Positions 1-8,996 of a DNA stretch of 64,000 bases are shown here, one piece after another (position 1 is the stretch's first letter; every line of letters starts with the position of its first letter). Under the pieces are notes generated by a model. The model was given only the letters and a program-made list of their open reading frames with translations. It was not told the origin of the DNA and did no database searches. The stretch comes from Thalassotalea_B sp049613795 (GTDB lineage: Bacteria; Pseudomonadota; Gammaproteobacteria; Enterobacterales; Alteromonadaceae), in assembly GCA_049613795.1 (NCBI GenBank), contig JBMZCX010000001.1:49751-113750 (forward strand), in the 5' to 3' direction. The position numbers were made by a program, and so were the translations under genes.

Positions 1-115
1 GATAAACCGTTGAACGTACTTCAGATGGGCTGTAAAAGTCTTTTATCCCATAACGATTTTCAAGAGCGGGTAAAAGTTTATTACCGTATTTTTTGACTGA
101 CCAATACTTAAACAT
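1..115 (-). CDS. Conserved hypothetical protein, N-terminal part (runs off window)
   Basis: An open frame begins with ATG at 115 and runs off the left edge, giving 38 residues starting MFKYWSVKKYGNKLLPALE. A purine-rich ribosome-binding site (AGGGAA) lies 5-6 bases upstream, which supports the start. The sequence is basic and has no signal peptide. It resembles small uncharacterised cytoplasmic proteins of marine gammaproteobacteria (DUF6559-like, from memory, not verified). No function is assigned. It is transcribed in the same direction as the binding protein and his operon that follow, but a separate gap of about 160 bases lies between. Confidence 0.5.
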   Translation of the reverse strand, partial: MFKYWSVKKYGNKLLPALENRYGIKDFYSPSEVRSTVY

Positions 116-249
116 AAGTGTTCCCTGGTAAATAATAGTATTCCATTCTAATTGGGGGGAATATTAGCGCTTTAGTTTGACATGTTCAAAGAATATTTTG
201 CTATAAATTGACTAGTTAGTTATGTTTATTGTTATTTAAGTTGAAACCA

Positions 250-283
250 ATTTTAGGCTATTTAGGCTATTTAGGTTATTTGG
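250..283. repeat. 9-bp tandem repeat (ATTTAGGCT, three to four units)
   Basis: The unit ATTTAGGCT occurs in tandem with small changes (TTTTAGGCT, ATTTAGGCT, ATTTAGGTT, then ATTTGG). It overlaps the stop codon of the adjacent binding-protein gene. It is probably a slippage product; no regulatory role is visible. Confidence 0.6.
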
Positions 284-1181
284 AGGAGGGGTTACTTATT
301 AAATCTTGGTTTAAAATAGTAATTTTATCCCTATCAATAAAAAAACCAGCTTCTTTATAGGCTTTAGTAATGAGCTTTTTCTCTCTTAATTTTTTTAAAC
401 CGTTATTCATTGCTTTATAAGCTGCTGCGCCTAAAGGATGTTTAGTGCTTATCACAAAATGTCGACTATCATTTAATACTATAGCGACGTCTTTTACTGG
501 CATCAAAGTGATTTTGTCGATGGTAAATCTTTTGTCTTCACTAGCATGAAAAGGCATAAATATTAGGTCGATCCACATTAAATCAACCATCCTCGCCATG
601 CTTAACCATTCATCTTCTGCAACAAGCTGCTTTAATGGCAGCTGAGAAATTGTTTGCCAATCAGTTTTCCATTTAGTGGTTGAAACAGCAGTAAATTTTT
701 TTAAATCGTCTAGCGTTTTTATACTTAATGCTGGCTTATTGTTTGGGCTGGTGTACAAGCCAGCGATATATTCACCTTTACGTATTACCGCATCGGAAAC
801 ATAGATATCATCAGCTAATGTAAGGGCATCAGAATACCAATATGAATCAAAGCTTATTAATAGCCTGCCTTTTTGCAGCATTTTAGTATTTCTAAAGTTA
901 AGTTTTCCAGGGATATACTTGAAATGATGATTAAACCCACCTAATTCTAACGCCTGTTGCGCTAAAATCATATCAACCACATCACGACGAATTCTGCCGC
1001 CATGAAAATCATTAATCGTAGAGATGTCGCGCCCATTAACAAAGTTAAGGTAGTCTTTATAAACATCATCTCTAATATAAATAACGATTTCTTCAGCTAA
1101 ACTAATGCGAGGGTAAGTCGCAATAAACACACAAGTGAATATTACTAAAAAGGTAGCATTAATTTTGAGTTTTAATGACAT
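276..1181 (-). CDS. Orphan periplasmic substrate-binding protein (solute-binding family 3-like)
   Basis: This 301-residue protein has a clear signal peptide: a basic start, a hydrophobic stretch at about 9-28 and cleavage near SLA-EE. The mature part has the size and layout of a type 2 periplasmic binding fold of the family that binds amino acids or related solutes (for example the segments near 55-75 and the C-terminal GAAAYKAMNNGLKKLREK helix). No permease or ATPase gene is adjacent, so it is either an orphan binding protein or a periplasmic sensor-like protein. The ligand cannot be read from the sequence. Family assignment is by overall pattern, not by a unique motif. Confidence 0.6.
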   Translation of the reverse strand: MSLKLKINATFLVIFTCVFIATYPRISLAEEIVIYIRDDVYKDYLNFVNGRDISTINDFHGGRIRRDVVDMILAQQALELGGFNHHFKYIPGKLNFRNTKMLQKGRLLISFDSYWYSDALTLADDIYVSDAVIRKGEYIAGLYTSPNNKPALSIKTLDDLKKFTAVSTTKWKTDWQTISQLPLKQLVAEDEWLSMARMVDLMWIDLIFMPFHASEDKRFTIDKITLMPVKDVAIVLNDSRHFVISTKHPLGAAAYKAMNNGLKKLREKKLITKAYKEAGFFIDRDKITILNQDLISNPSSK

Positions 1182-1263
1182 TATTTACCACACAAAAATG
1201 TCGAATTCCTTTTCAAAATTAATTATAAAAAATAGAGTTATATAGAGTATAGCAATGAGCAGT

Positions 1264-1289
1264 AAAAAGGTCATGTGATTGACCTTTTT
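1264..1289. terminator. Intrinsic terminator at the end of the his operon
   Basis: Perfect 10-bp arms AAAAAGGTCA / TGACCTTTTT flank a 6-base loop. On the minus strand the hairpin ends in a T run about 20 bases after the hisIE stop codon, so it ends the his transcript. It is symmetrical and could also act on the plus strand. Confidence 0.8.
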
Positions 1290-1309
1290 ATTAAATTTTA
1301 ATGTTAATG

Positions 1310-1930
1310 TTACTTATTATGTCTATCCATTAATACTTTTGTTACTTCGCTTAACGCTATATTTTTATCTTGTAGTAATACTAACGTGTGATAAAACAAG
1401 TCAGCACATTCACCTAACAAGTCTTCTTTAGTTTCCGCCACCGCAGCAAGTGCAACTTCAACGCCTTCTTCACCGACTTTTTGTGCCATTTTGGTGGTGC
1501 CACGAGAAAATAAATGCGCGGTGTAGCTTTCTTTAGGGTCATCACCCTTGCGGCTAGCAATAACTTGTTCAAGTTGGCTTAAAAAGTTTTGCTGAGTAAG
1601 TTTCTGCTCAGGAAAGCAAGATTCTGTACCTAAATGGCAACTTGGCCCTATTGGATCACAAGCGATTAATAAGCTGTCTTTATCGCAATCGCTAAGAACC
1701 TGTTTAACATTTAGAAAATTACCAGATGTTTCACCTTTCACCCATAGTCCTTGCTTTGATCGACTGTAAAAGGTTGCTTTACCGGTTTCTAAGGTTGCAG
1801 CAAGGGATTCTTGATTCATGTAACCTTGCATTAAAATAGCACCCGTAGCAGCGTGCTGAATAATGGCAGGAATAAGGTTATCCATTTTCTGCCATGCTAA
1901 TTCATTGATATTATTGGTAGTTACTAACAT
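1310..1930 (-). CDS. hisI: HisIE: phosphoribosyl-AMP cyclohydrolase / phosphoribosyl-ATP pyrophosphatase
   Basis: Bifunctional cytoplasmic enzyme for steps 2 and 3 of histidine synthesis, 206 residues (E. coli HisIE is 203). The N-terminal half is the HisI cyclohydrolase, with the metal-binding Cys cluster CDPIGPSCHLGTESC at about 91-105. The C-terminal half (about 115-206) is the HisE pyrophosphohydrolase, with the acidic helix motif EEGVEVALAA and later ECADLFYHTLVLL. It is the last gene of the his operon and its start overlaps the hisF stop by 7 bases, which suggests translational coupling. A terminator follows. Confidence 0.97.
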   Translation of the reverse strand: MLVTTNNINELAWQKMDNLIPAIIQHAATGAILMQGYMNQESLAATLETGKATFYSRSKQGLWVKGETSGNFLNVKQVLSDCDKDSLLIACDPIGPSCHLGTESCFPEQKLTQQNFLSQLEQVIASRKGDDPKESYTAHLFSRGTTKMAQKVGEEGVEVALAAVAETKEDLLGECADLFYHTLVLLQDKNIALSEVTKVLMDRHNK

Positions 1931-2700
1931 GGTCTAACCTCAATTTGTTGTGCTTTTAAATATGTTTTTAATTCGTTTATTGGAATGATGCCTTTATGGA
2001 AAACAGAGGCGGCCAGTGCGCCATCAACATCAGCTTGTTGGTAAACATCAGAAAAATGTTGAATCTCTCCTGCACCACCTGAAGCAATTAAAGGTACGCT
2101 ACATACATCACGTGCTTGCTTTAATTGTTCTATGTCATAACCTTGGCGAACACCGTCTTGATTCATACAATTTAATACAATTTCACCAGCGCCTAAACTG
2201 ACCACTTTTTTGATCCAGTCAAACGTTGTCCATTGCGTTTTTTGTGTACGAGTTTCATCACCGGTAAATTGATAAACTTGGTATTGGTTGCTTTCTTTAT
2301 CATAAAAACTATCAATACCTACCACGATACATTGTTGACCAAAGTGATCTGCAAGGCGTGAAATTAAACTTGGATCACGCAGGGCAGGGGAGTTAATGCT
2401 AATTTTATCAGCGCCCATCATTAATATTTCTTTCGCATCGGCTTCACTTTTAATACCACCTGCAACACAAAACGGAATATCAATTACCTCGGCAATACGG
2501 CTAACCCAGCTTTTATCAACCACGCGGCCGTCAGAGCTGGCGGTAATATCATAAAATACCAACTCGTCAGCGCCCGCTTCGGCATATTTTTGTGCTAGCG
2601 GTACTATGTCACCGATTATTTCATGATTTCTAAATTGAACGCCTTTAACCACTTTACCGTCGCGTACATCTAAACAGGGAATTATCCTTTTGGCCAACAT
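1924..2700 (-). CDS. hisF: HisF: imidazole glycerol phosphate synthase, cyclase subunit
   Basis: TIM-barrel subunit (258 residues, as in E. coli) that with HisH converts PRFAR to imidazole glycerol phosphate and AICAR. The two catalytic aspartates are present: D11 in PCLDVRDG and D130 in VVGID. Phosphate-binding loops are visible at VAGGI (79-83) and ASGGAG near 207-212. The gene overlaps hisA by 19 bases and hisI by 7 bases, typical of a tightly coupled operon. Confidence 0.98.
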   Translation of the reverse strand: MLAKRIIPCLDVRDGKVVKGVQFRNHEIIGDIVPLAQKYAEAGADELVFYDITASSDGRVVDKSWVSRIAEVIDIPFCVAGGIKSEADAKEILMMGADKISINSPALRDPSLISRLADHFGQQCIVVGIDSFYDKESNQYQVYQFTGDETRTQKTQWTTFDWIKKVVSLGAGEIVLNCMNQDGVRQGYDIEQLKQARDVCSVPLIASGGAGEIQHFSDVYQQADVDGALAASVFHKGIIPINELKTYLKAQQIEVRPC

Positions 2701-3419
2701 GCAATTGCCTCCTCAAGGGTAAATTTACCTTCTAATAAAGAGCGGCCTAATATTACGCCACTAACACCGCTGCCAATTAAAGCTTTTATATCATCAAGGC
2801 TGCCAATGCCGCCTGATGCTTGCCATTGAATGCTTGGGTATTTTTGGCAAAGTTCGATGTAAAGGTCAACATTTGAGCCTGATAAAGTGCCATCTTTTGA
2901 AATATCTGTGCATAAAATATGTTTTATACCTGCGTCGATATAAGCGTCGAGTAAGTCTTCTAAATTAACGCCGCTGTCTTCAATCCAACCGTGGGTAGGT
3001 AGCGTTTTATTGCCTTGTGCATCAATTTTTATATCAAGGGCTAAAACAATTTTTTCACCGCCGTAGGTTTTAAGCCATTGGATCACTAATTCGGGTTGTT
3101 TGATAGCAAGTGAGCCAATAACTACACGGGTAGCGCCTAAATCGAGTAATTGTTTTACGTCATCTTCACAGCGTACTCCACCGCCAACTTGGGTGATCAT
3201 GGTTTCATGATTTACTACCGTTTTAAGGGTAGATAGCTGGCGTTTAGTGCTGTCTTTTGCGCCGTCTAAATCAACAAAGTGCATTACTGTTGCTCCAGCT
3301 GCAGCGTATGCTTGTTGGCGTTCTTTTACGGTATATTGGTAATTTGTTTTTTGGTTGTAATCGCCTTGAAACAAGCGAACTACTTCACCACCAATTAAGT
3401 CTATTGCAGGGATCATCAT
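2682..3419 (-). CDS. hisA: HisA: phosphoribosylformimino-5-aminoimidazole carboxamide ribotide isomerase
   Basis: TIM-barrel isomerase of 245 residues (E. coli 245), converting ProFAR to PRFAR in step 4 of histidine synthesis. The N-terminus MMIPAIDLIGGEVVRL carries the conserved Asp7. VGGGVR and ASGGIGSL are the phosphate-binding loops, and D-I-S-K-D-G-T-L-S-G near 173-182 holds the second catalytic Asp. It overlaps hisF. The 129-base gap to hisH is the longest inside the hisD-hisIE part of the operon and holds a hairpin. Confidence 0.97.
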   Translation of the reverse strand: MMIPAIDLIGGEVVRLFQGDYNQKTNYQYTVKERQQAYAAAGATVMHFVDLDGAKDSTKRQLSTLKTVVNHETMITQVGGGVRCEDDVKQLLDLGATRVVIGSLAIKQPELVIQWLKTYGGEKIVLALDIKIDAQGNKTLPTHGWIEDSGVNLEDLLDAYIDAGIKHILCTDISKDGTLSGSNVDLYIELCQKYPSIQWQASGGIGSLDDIKALIGSGVSGVILGRSLLEGKFTLEEAIACWPKG

Positions 3420-3510
3420 AAATTACCGCTCCTAATGTTATTATTTTTCGCGATTACTGCTTCAAAAGTACTCATTTATAGTCATAAACTCCGTGATTTT
3501 TCATTGTACT

Positions 3511-3537
3511 CACTTCAAATACTTGCCATTTGAAGTG
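3511..3537 (-). repeat. Perfect 10-bp inverted repeat in the hisH-hisA gap
   Basis: CACTTCAAAT and ATTTGAAGTG surround a 7-base spacer. In the mRNA this forms a stable hairpin directly downstream of hisH. No T run follows on the minus strand, so it is not a canonical terminator. It may protect or process the mRNA, or lower expression of the distal genes. The stem sequence resembles the topA terminator stem at 30241-30265. Confidence 0.6.
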
Positions 3538-3548
3538 GTAATAGAATG

Positions 3549-4184
3549 TTATAGATTTAAAAAATTCTTAATTATTTTACTACCTAATTCACTTGAGCGT
3601 TCAGGATGGAATTGGCAACCGATAAAGTTGTCTTTACCAATAATGGCTGAAAATTCGCTGCCATATTCAGATGTTGCTAAGGTAAATTCGCTAACGGGTG
3701 CAGCAAAGCTATGAACAAAGTAAAAGTAATCGCCAGCGTTAATACCTTTTAATACTGGATGATTAGCAACTTGTGTTAGCGTATTCCAACCCATATGAGG
3801 TAAACGATTACCTTGGGCATTCAATGGTGCTACTTTGGTGGGGATCATGCCTAAGCACTCTATCGCTTGATCTTTTCCGCCTTCTGGTGACGATTTTGTC
3901 ATTAATTGCATGCCCAAACAAAAGCCTAATACAGGCTGAGTTAAGCTTTGCAAGGTTTCAACTAAGCCTTTTTCAATGATATTTGCCATGGCATGTTTTG
4001 CGCTGCCAACACCTGGAAAAATAACTTTATCAGCGGCTTTAATTTGTGCAATATCATCAGTGATTGTTGCGGTAAAGCCGAGGCGTTCAATAGCAAATTT
4101 AACCGATGATAAATTCGCGCAGCCAGTATCTACTATCACATTTTTTGTTTTATTAACGCTTTCTTGATTAGAAATTGCTGTCAT
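3549..4184 (-). CDS. hisH: HisH: imidazole glycerol phosphate synthase, glutamine amidotransferase subunit
   Basis: Class I glutamine amidotransferase, 211 residues, that supplies ammonia to HisF. The catalytic triad is visible: Cys89 in GFCLGMQLM, and His193 and Glu195 in QFHPERS. The oxyanion loop is FPGVGS (56-61). An N-terminal extension of about 13 residues precedes the usual start region (NVIVDTGCANLSSV). Its ATG overlaps the hisB stop by one base. Confidence 0.97.
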   Translation of the reverse strand: MTAISNQESVNKTKNVIVDTGCANLSSVKFAIERLGFTATITDDIAQIKAADKVIFPGVGSAKHAMANIIEKGLVETLQSLTQPVLGFCLGMQLMTKSSPEGGKDQAIECLGMIPTKVAPLNAQGNRLPHMGWNTLTQVANHPVLKGINAGDYFYFVHSFAAPVSEFTLATSEYGSEFSAIIGKDNFIGCQFHPERSSELGSKIIKNFLNL

Positions 4185-5269
4185 TAAAGAGCTCCTTTCG
4201 AGCTAGGTAGTTCATCACCTTCTACTTTAATTGCTTGACCTAATGCGCGACCAAACACTTTAAATAAGCTTTCAACTTGGTGATGACAGTTACCCTCACT
4301 GGTTGATAAGTGCAAAGTAATTAGCATGGCGTCGGCGAGCGAGCGGAAAAAATGTGAAATCATTTGTGTAGACATAGTGCCCACATTGGCTGCGGTAAAT
4401 TCAGCGTCAAACTCTAACCATGGACGGCCTGATAAATCGATGGCACATTCAGCGCGACATTCATCCATAGGTAGCACAAAACCAAAACGGCCAATACCAC
4501 GTTTGTCGCCTAGTGCTTGCTTTAACGCTTGGCCTAGCGCAAGGGCGGTATCTTCTACGCTGTGATGTTCGTCTATGTGGTAATCGCCACTGACGCTACA
4601 TTGCAAATTAAAGCCGCCGTGGGTGCAAATTTGATCTAACATGTGATCAAAAAAACCTAGGCCAGTATCAATTTTGCTACCGCCTTTTTTATCTAAATTA
4701 ACGGTAACGGTAATGTCTGTTTCTTTGGTTGTTCTAACCACAGTAGCAGTGCGAGGCTTTTCTAATGATGATAATATTTGTTCGCTTACTTGTGACCAGT
4801 TTAATTCTTCGCGGTCATATTTTATGCCAACAATGCCCATGTTAGCGGCTAAACCCATGTCGGTTTCTCTGTCACCAATAACATAGGAGTTAGCAAAATC
4901 GACATGACCTTGTTGTAAGTATTCACTCACTAGGCCAAGTTTTGGTTTGCGGCAATTACAGTTGTCTTCTTCAAAGTGCGGGCATAATAGTACATCTTGA
5001 AAAACAATACCTTGCGATGAGAAAATTGCCATCATTTGGTCATGAGGAAGGTCAAAGTCTGCTTGTGGAAAACTTTGTGTGCCTAAACCGTCTTGGTTTG
5101 ACACCATCACTAATACGTAGCCTTTAGTTTGCAGTTTCAATAACTCAGGAATAACATTTGGCTCAAATACCAGTTTTTCTAGGGTATCAAGTTGCTTATC
5201 AATGGCTGGCTCTTCTACTAGCGTACCATCACGGTCGATAAATAATATTTTTTGCTGTTTGTTGCTCAT
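4184..5269 (-). CDS. hisB: HisB: histidinol-phosphatase / imidazoleglycerol-phosphate dehydratase
   Basis: Bifunctional enzyme of 361 residues with the enterobacterial-type fusion. The N-terminal HAD phosphatase has the FIDRDGTL motif (catalytic Asp pair near residues 11 and 13) and Zn-binding Cys/His residues (CPHFEEDNCNCRKPK, about 97-111). The C-terminal dehydratase (about 170-361) has the metal-binding motifs DEHHSVED and CHHQVES. It overlaps hisC by 4 bases and hisH by 1 base. It carries out steps 6 and 8 of histidine synthesis. Confidence 0.98.
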   Translation of the reverse strand: MSNKQQKILFIDRDGTLVEEPAIDKQLDTLEKLVFEPNVIPELLKLQTKGYVLVMVSNQDGLGTQSFPQADFDLPHDQMMAIFSSQGIVFQDVLLCPHFEEDNCNCRKPKLGLVSEYLQQGHVDFANSYVIGDRETDMGLAANMGIVGIKYDREELNWSQVSEQILSSLEKPRTATVVRTTKETDITVTVNLDKKGGSKIDTGLGFFDHMLDQICTHGGFNLQCSVSGDYHIDEHHSVEDTALALGQALKQALGDKRGIGRFGFVLPMDECRAECAIDLSGRPWLEFDAEFTAANVGTMSTQMISHFFRSLADAMLITLHLSTSEGNCHHQVESLFKVFGRALGQAIKVEGDELPSSKGAL

Positions 5270-6357
5270 GATTTTAGGTTACCTAGTAATACTTCTTTCA
5301 GTTGAGTTATTTCTTGTTCACTGCCAATACTAATACGTAAGCAGTTATCTAATTGTAATTGTTTAGATTGATCGCGAATTAATATGTCGTTCTTAACTAA
5401 CAAATCAAAAATACGTGATTTTTCACTGTTATTGATACAGCGAAATAATACAAAATTAGCATCACTGTTAAAAACTTCGCTACACCATGTTTGTTGGTTG
5501 AGCCAAGCTGATAAGTTTGCTTTAACGTTATTACAATTTGCTACTCGTTGGGTCATTTTTGCTAAATCGGTACTTAACGCTACACTGGCAATTTCAGCGA
5601 CAGGGGCAGAAATTGGATAAGGTGCGATAACTTTGCTGAGTAAGGTAATAATTTCAGCACTTGCCAAAGTAAAACCACAACGAAGTCCTGCGAGTGCAAA
5701 TGCCTTTGACAAGGTTCTTAAAACGATAACATTATCATAATTTGCCAGTAAAGCTGTGCTTGTTTGCTCTGGTGAAAACTCGATATAAGCTTCATCAATA
5801 ACAACAATAGCATTTTCTTTAAATAGTTCAATTGCTTGAATTATTTGCTCTTTTGGTAATAAATTACCTGTCGGATTACCAGGAGAGCATAAAAATACCA
5901 CCTTTACTTTGCCCACTTGCTGTTTTAGGCCATCAAGATCAAGCATGTTATTCGTTAATGGTACTTTAACTACGCTAGCACCGTGATTTTCAGCACTTAT
6001 GGCATACATACCGTAAGTTGGTGGACAAATTAAAATGCTGTCTTGGTACGCTTGACAAAAACTACGAATGATCAGCTCTATTCCTTCATCGGCGCCGCGA
6101 GTCGCTAATATTTGCTCGCGTTTTAGGCCGCAATATTGGCTATAAGCATTGAGTAAGTTATCTGGCTGAAAGTCAGGGTAGCGATTGATGTTTTCGCTAC
6201 TAACCTGGTATTCACCTTTTCCCGGTGCTTCGTTAGCATTAAGCCATATCTTATTATTACTTTGCTCTGTATTGCCACTGGCAAAAAGTCGACGGGCAGA
6301 TTGATAAGGCACCATATCAATAAGCTCTTTTCTGGCTAATTTGTTTGCTATGGTCAT
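5266..6357 (-). CDS. hisC: HisC: histidinol-phosphate aminotransferase
   Basis: PLP-dependent class II aminotransferase of 363 residues (E. coli 356) that converts imidazole acetol phosphate to histidinol phosphate with glutamate. The PLP lysine is K218 in RTLSKAFALAG. The cofactor-stacking region is VVIDEAYIEF (D188, Y191), and SPGNPTG (158-164) is the conserved PLP-ring loop. It sits one base from the hisD stop and overlaps hisB by 4 bases. Confidence 0.97.
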   Translation of the reverse strand: MTIANKLARKELIDMVPYQSARRLFASGNTEQSNNKIWLNANEAPGKGEYQVSSENINRYPDFQPDNLLNAYSQYCGLKREQILATRGADEGIELIIRSFCQAYQDSILICPPTYGMYAISAENHGASVVKVPLTNNMLDLDGLKQQVGKVKVVFLCSPGNPTGNLLPKEQIIQAIELFKENAIVVIDEAYIEFSPEQTSTALLANYDNVIVLRTLSKAFALAGLRCGFTLASAEIITLLSKVIAPYPISAPVAEIASVALSTDLAKMTQRVANCNNVKANLSAWLNQQTWCSEVFNSDANFVLFRCINNSEKSRIFDLLVKNDILIRDQSKQLQLDNCLRISIGSEQEITQLKEVLLGNLKS

Positions 6358-6358
6358 T

Positions 6359-7675
6359 TTACTTACCTTCCATATTAGCTTCTTCTAAACGAATGGTAAC
6401 TGCTCTTTGATGTGCATCAAGCCCTTCAGCATCAGTAAGTTCAATAATACATTCAGCTAAATTGGTTAACCCTGCTTTACTAATTTCTTGCACTGTATAG
6501 CGGCGAGAGAAGTCTGCTAAAGATAAGCTAGAAATTACTTTTGAGTAACCGTAAGTAGGTAATACGTGGTTAGTGCCACTTGCATAATCACCCGCAGATT
6601 CAGGTGTATAAGCACCGACAAAAATTGATCCCGCATTGCGTAGATTAACCAATAACTCTTGAGCATTGTCAGTTTGAATAATTAAGTGTTCAGGACCATA
6701 GATATTTGAAACTTCAACCGCTTGTGCCATATCTTTTGTCAAAATTAAACGAGACTGCTTCAATGCTTGTATGGCAATGTCTTTTCTTGATAGCAGTTGT
6801 ACTTGTTTATCAAGTTCACTAGCAACATTAGCGAGTAATGTTTCACTATCGGTTAATAAAATAACTTGGCTATCAGCGCCATGCTCGGCTTGTGAAAGTA
6901 AATCAGCGGCAATAAAAGCAGGGTTAGCTTGCTCATCGCCAATCACTAATACCTCAGAAGGGCCTGCAGGCATATCAATGGCGAAACCAGCTACTTGTTG
7001 AGAAAGTTGTTTTTTTGCTTCAGTAACGTAACGATTACCAGGGCCAAACACTTTGTTTACAGCGGGAATACTGGTTGTTCCATACGCTAAAGCGGCAATG
7101 GCTTGTGCGCCACCTATAGTATAAATCTCAGTAATACCACAAAGTTCAGCCGCGACTAGTATTTCGTTAGCTAATTGGCCATTTTTATCAGGAGGGCAAA
7201 CTAATACCGTGCGCTTACAGCCCGCTAATTGTGCTGGAACGCCTAACATTAATACCGTTGATGGTAATGGGGCGCTACCTGCGGGAATATATAAACCAAC
7301 ACTTTCAATCGCTTCGGTTTTTAGGGTACAACGAACACCCGGGCAAGTTTCTACAAAAATATCTTGCGGTGCTTGCGCACTATGAAAACGTTTTATTTGT
7401 CCGTAAGCTGTTTCAATTGCTTTGAGACGTTTATCCGTTAATGCCTGTTTTGCTTGGGTTACTTGCTCAGACGTTACTGATAATGTTGATAACGCGATGC
7501 CATCAAATTGTTCAGTTAACGAAAATAAGGCTTTATCACCCTGTTTTTGTACTTGCGATAAAATGTTAGCCACTTGCGTTGACAATAAAGCATTATCAGC
7601 AATTGCTGGACGAGCTAACGCATCTTTTTTTTGTTGAGCTGATGTTGTTTGCCAGTTAATTATTTGGGTGTTCAT
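6359..7675 (-). CDS. hisD: HisD: histidinol dehydrogenase
   Basis: Zn- and NAD-dependent enzyme (438 residues; E. coli 434) for the last two oxidations from histidinol to histidine. Recognisable blocks include GLYIPAG, VFGPGNRYVTEAKK, DMPAGPSEVLV, and AEHGADSQ with a Zn-ligand His, then SAGDYASGTNHVLPT near the C-terminus. It follows hisG after a 154-base gap that carries a small hairpin. Confidence 0.98.
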   Translation of the reverse strand: MNTQIINWQTTSAQQKKDALARPAIADNALLSTQVANILSQVQKQGDKALFSLTEQFDGIALSTLSVTSEQVTQAKQALTDKRLKAIETAYGQIKRFHSAQAPQDIFVETCPGVRCTLKTEAIESVGLYIPAGSAPLPSTVLMLGVPAQLAGCKRTVLVCPPDKNGQLANEILVAAELCGITEIYTIGGAQAIAALAYGTTSIPAVNKVFGPGNRYVTEAKKQLSQQVAGFAIDMPAGPSEVLVIGDEQANPAFIAADLLSQAEHGADSQVILLTDSETLLANVASELDKQVQLLSRKDIAIQALKQSRLILTKDMAQAVEVSNIYGPEHLIIQTDNAQELLVNLRNAGSIFVGAYTPESAGDYASGTNHVLPTYGYSKVISSLSLADFSRRYTVQEISKAGLTNLAECIIELTDAEGLDAHQRAVTIRLEEANMEGK

Positions 7676-7760
7676 AATTTTCTCTATTCTTACAATTAAT
7701 TACTCTGATTCGCTAAATAATTGGCACTTCAGCAAAGCTGTCAAGTTGTGAGTTGCCTGA

Positions 7761-7776
7761 ACTTAGTACACTAAGT
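7761..7776. repeat. 16-bp inverted repeat in the hisD-hisG gap
   Basis: ACTTAGT-AC-ACTAAGT has perfect 7-base arms. It lies in a 154-base non-coding gap between hisG and hisD that otherwise shows no gene. No poly-T follows on the minus strand. It may be a processing site or part of a dispersed repeat. Confidence 0.45.
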
Positions 7777-7829
7777 GATGGTAACGAACAACATAGACAA
7801 TGCCGCAGAAATGTTAATTATAACGCGAA

Positions 7830-8729
7830 TTAGCCCATCATTTTCTCAATTGGCATAACAAGTATCGAGTTACAACCTAATGCTTTTAACTCTTCCATTG
7901 TTTCCCAGAAAAAAGTTTCGGTGGCAACAACATGTACCGCAACTAAGTCATCACGACCCGCTAAAGGTAAAACTGTCGGCGTTTCTTTACCCGGCATTAG
8001 GGCACTTACTTCACTTATTTTATCTTTTGGTGCGTGTAACATGATGTATTTACTTTCTTTTGCTTTCATTACCCCTTGTATACGAGGTAGTAAGGTATCT
8101 AAAATAGATTGTTTTTCTGTATCTAAAGGTTCTGAGCGTTGAATTAAAGAGGCTTTAGAGCGAAATACTTCAGCAACTTCCTTTAAACCATTCGCTTCAA
8201 GTGTGGCACCGGTAGACACTAAATCACAAATACCGTCAGCTAAGCCAACACGAGGTGCAACTTCAACAGAGCCTTTTAGTAAACAAAACTCAACATTAAT
8301 GCCATTCTCTTTAGCAAAACGATTTAGTAATTGTGGGTAAGTTGTTGCAAAGCGTAAACCGTTTAAACATTGTAAACCCGTGTAATTGAACTCTTCAGGC
8401 ATAGCAATTGAAAAACGACAACCGCCAAAATTTAACGGTGTGGTTTTAACATAGCTATTTTTGCTACCAATAAGCGCGCGTGATAATTCTTCTTCTTCAA
8501 GCGTGTTGTCACCAACAATACCTAAATCGCAAACACCGTCCATAACAAGCCCTGGAATATCACTACTGCGAACACGCATGATATCTATTGGCATATTACT
8601 CACATGAGCAAGTAAACGGCGATCACTTACATTAAGTTTTAATCCACAGCGTTTTAATAACGCTTGTGTGTCGTCACTTAGTCGTCCTGATTTTTGCATT
8701 GCTATGCGTAGTCGAGTTTCAGTTGTCAT
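7830..8729 (-). CDS. hisG: HisG: ATP phosphoribosyltransferase (long form)
   Basis: First and feedback-controlled enzyme of the pathway, condensing ATP and PRPP. The start chosen here (ATG at 8729, MTTETRLRIAMQKSGRLSDD) gives 299 residues, the same as E. coli HisG, and has the ribosome-binding site AGGAAAT 7 bases upstream. A longer frame starting at 8765 is open but unsupported. Conserved blocks include IPGLVMDGVCDLGIVG, LLKGSVEVAPRVGLADGICDLVSTG (PRPP site) and the C-terminal ACT-like regulatory domain of the long, hexameric form. It is the first structural gene of the operon, after the attenuator. Confidence 0.97.
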   Translation of the reverse strand: MTTETRLRIAMQKSGRLSDDTQALLKRCGLKLNVSDRRLLAHVSNMPIDIMRVRSSDIPGLVMDGVCDLGIVGDNTLEEEELSRALIGSKNSYVKTTPLNFGGCRFSIAMPEEFNYTGLQCLNGLRFATTYPQLLNRFAKENGINVEFCLLKGSVEVAPRVGLADGICDLVSTGATLEANGLKEVAEVFRSKASLIQRSEPLDTEKQSILDTLLPRIQGVMKAKESKYIMLHAPKDKISEVSALMPGKETPTVLPLAGRDDLVAVHVVATETFFWETMEELKALGCNSILVMPIEKMMG

Positions 8730-8844
8730 GTTGTTATTTCCTAATAAGTTAAATCTTTTATTCAAATCTTTTATTCAAATTTTTTACAGATATTTATGTG
8801 AAAAATTTATCTGTATATACAATTCATCAGCCCTAAAAATGCGA

Positions 8845-8879
8845 AAACCCCCGAAGGAGTTGGACTCTTTCGGGGGTTT
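8845..8879 (-). terminator. his operon attenuator terminator
   Basis: A 16-base arm starting AAACCCCCGAA pairs with the opposite arm across a 3-base loop with one imperfect position. On the minus strand it ends in GGGGGTTTTCGCATTTTT, a typical intrinsic terminator. It lies between the leader peptide and hisG and would stop transcription when the leader is translated without stalling. Confidence 0.85.
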
Positions 8880-8948
8880 AGGAACTGATTTTTTTTAGTC
8901 TAACACCGCTGAAAGGTCCATAGCCCCTCAGCGAAAAAACCTGAGTGG

Positions 8949-8996
8949 CTAATCCGTATGATGATGGTGATGGATAACAGTCAGGTTTAATATCAT
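8949..8996 (-). CDS. hisL: HisL: his operon leader peptide
   Basis: A 15-residue ORF, MILNLTVIHHHHHTD, ending in TAG. It has five consecutive His codons (CAT CAC CAT CAT CAT). E. coli HisL is 16 residues with seven His in a row. A weak GGAAAT ribosome-binding site lies 9-10 bases upstream. Position, His run and the following terminator together leave little doubt that this senses charged tRNA-His. Confidence 0.88.
   Translation of the reverse strand: MILNLTVIHHHHHTD

Noticed and set aside
8668..8898. 76-residue plus-strand ORF over the hisG start and attenuator
   Set aside because: It is antisense to hisG and reads through the attenuator terminator stem; clearly a shadow frame.
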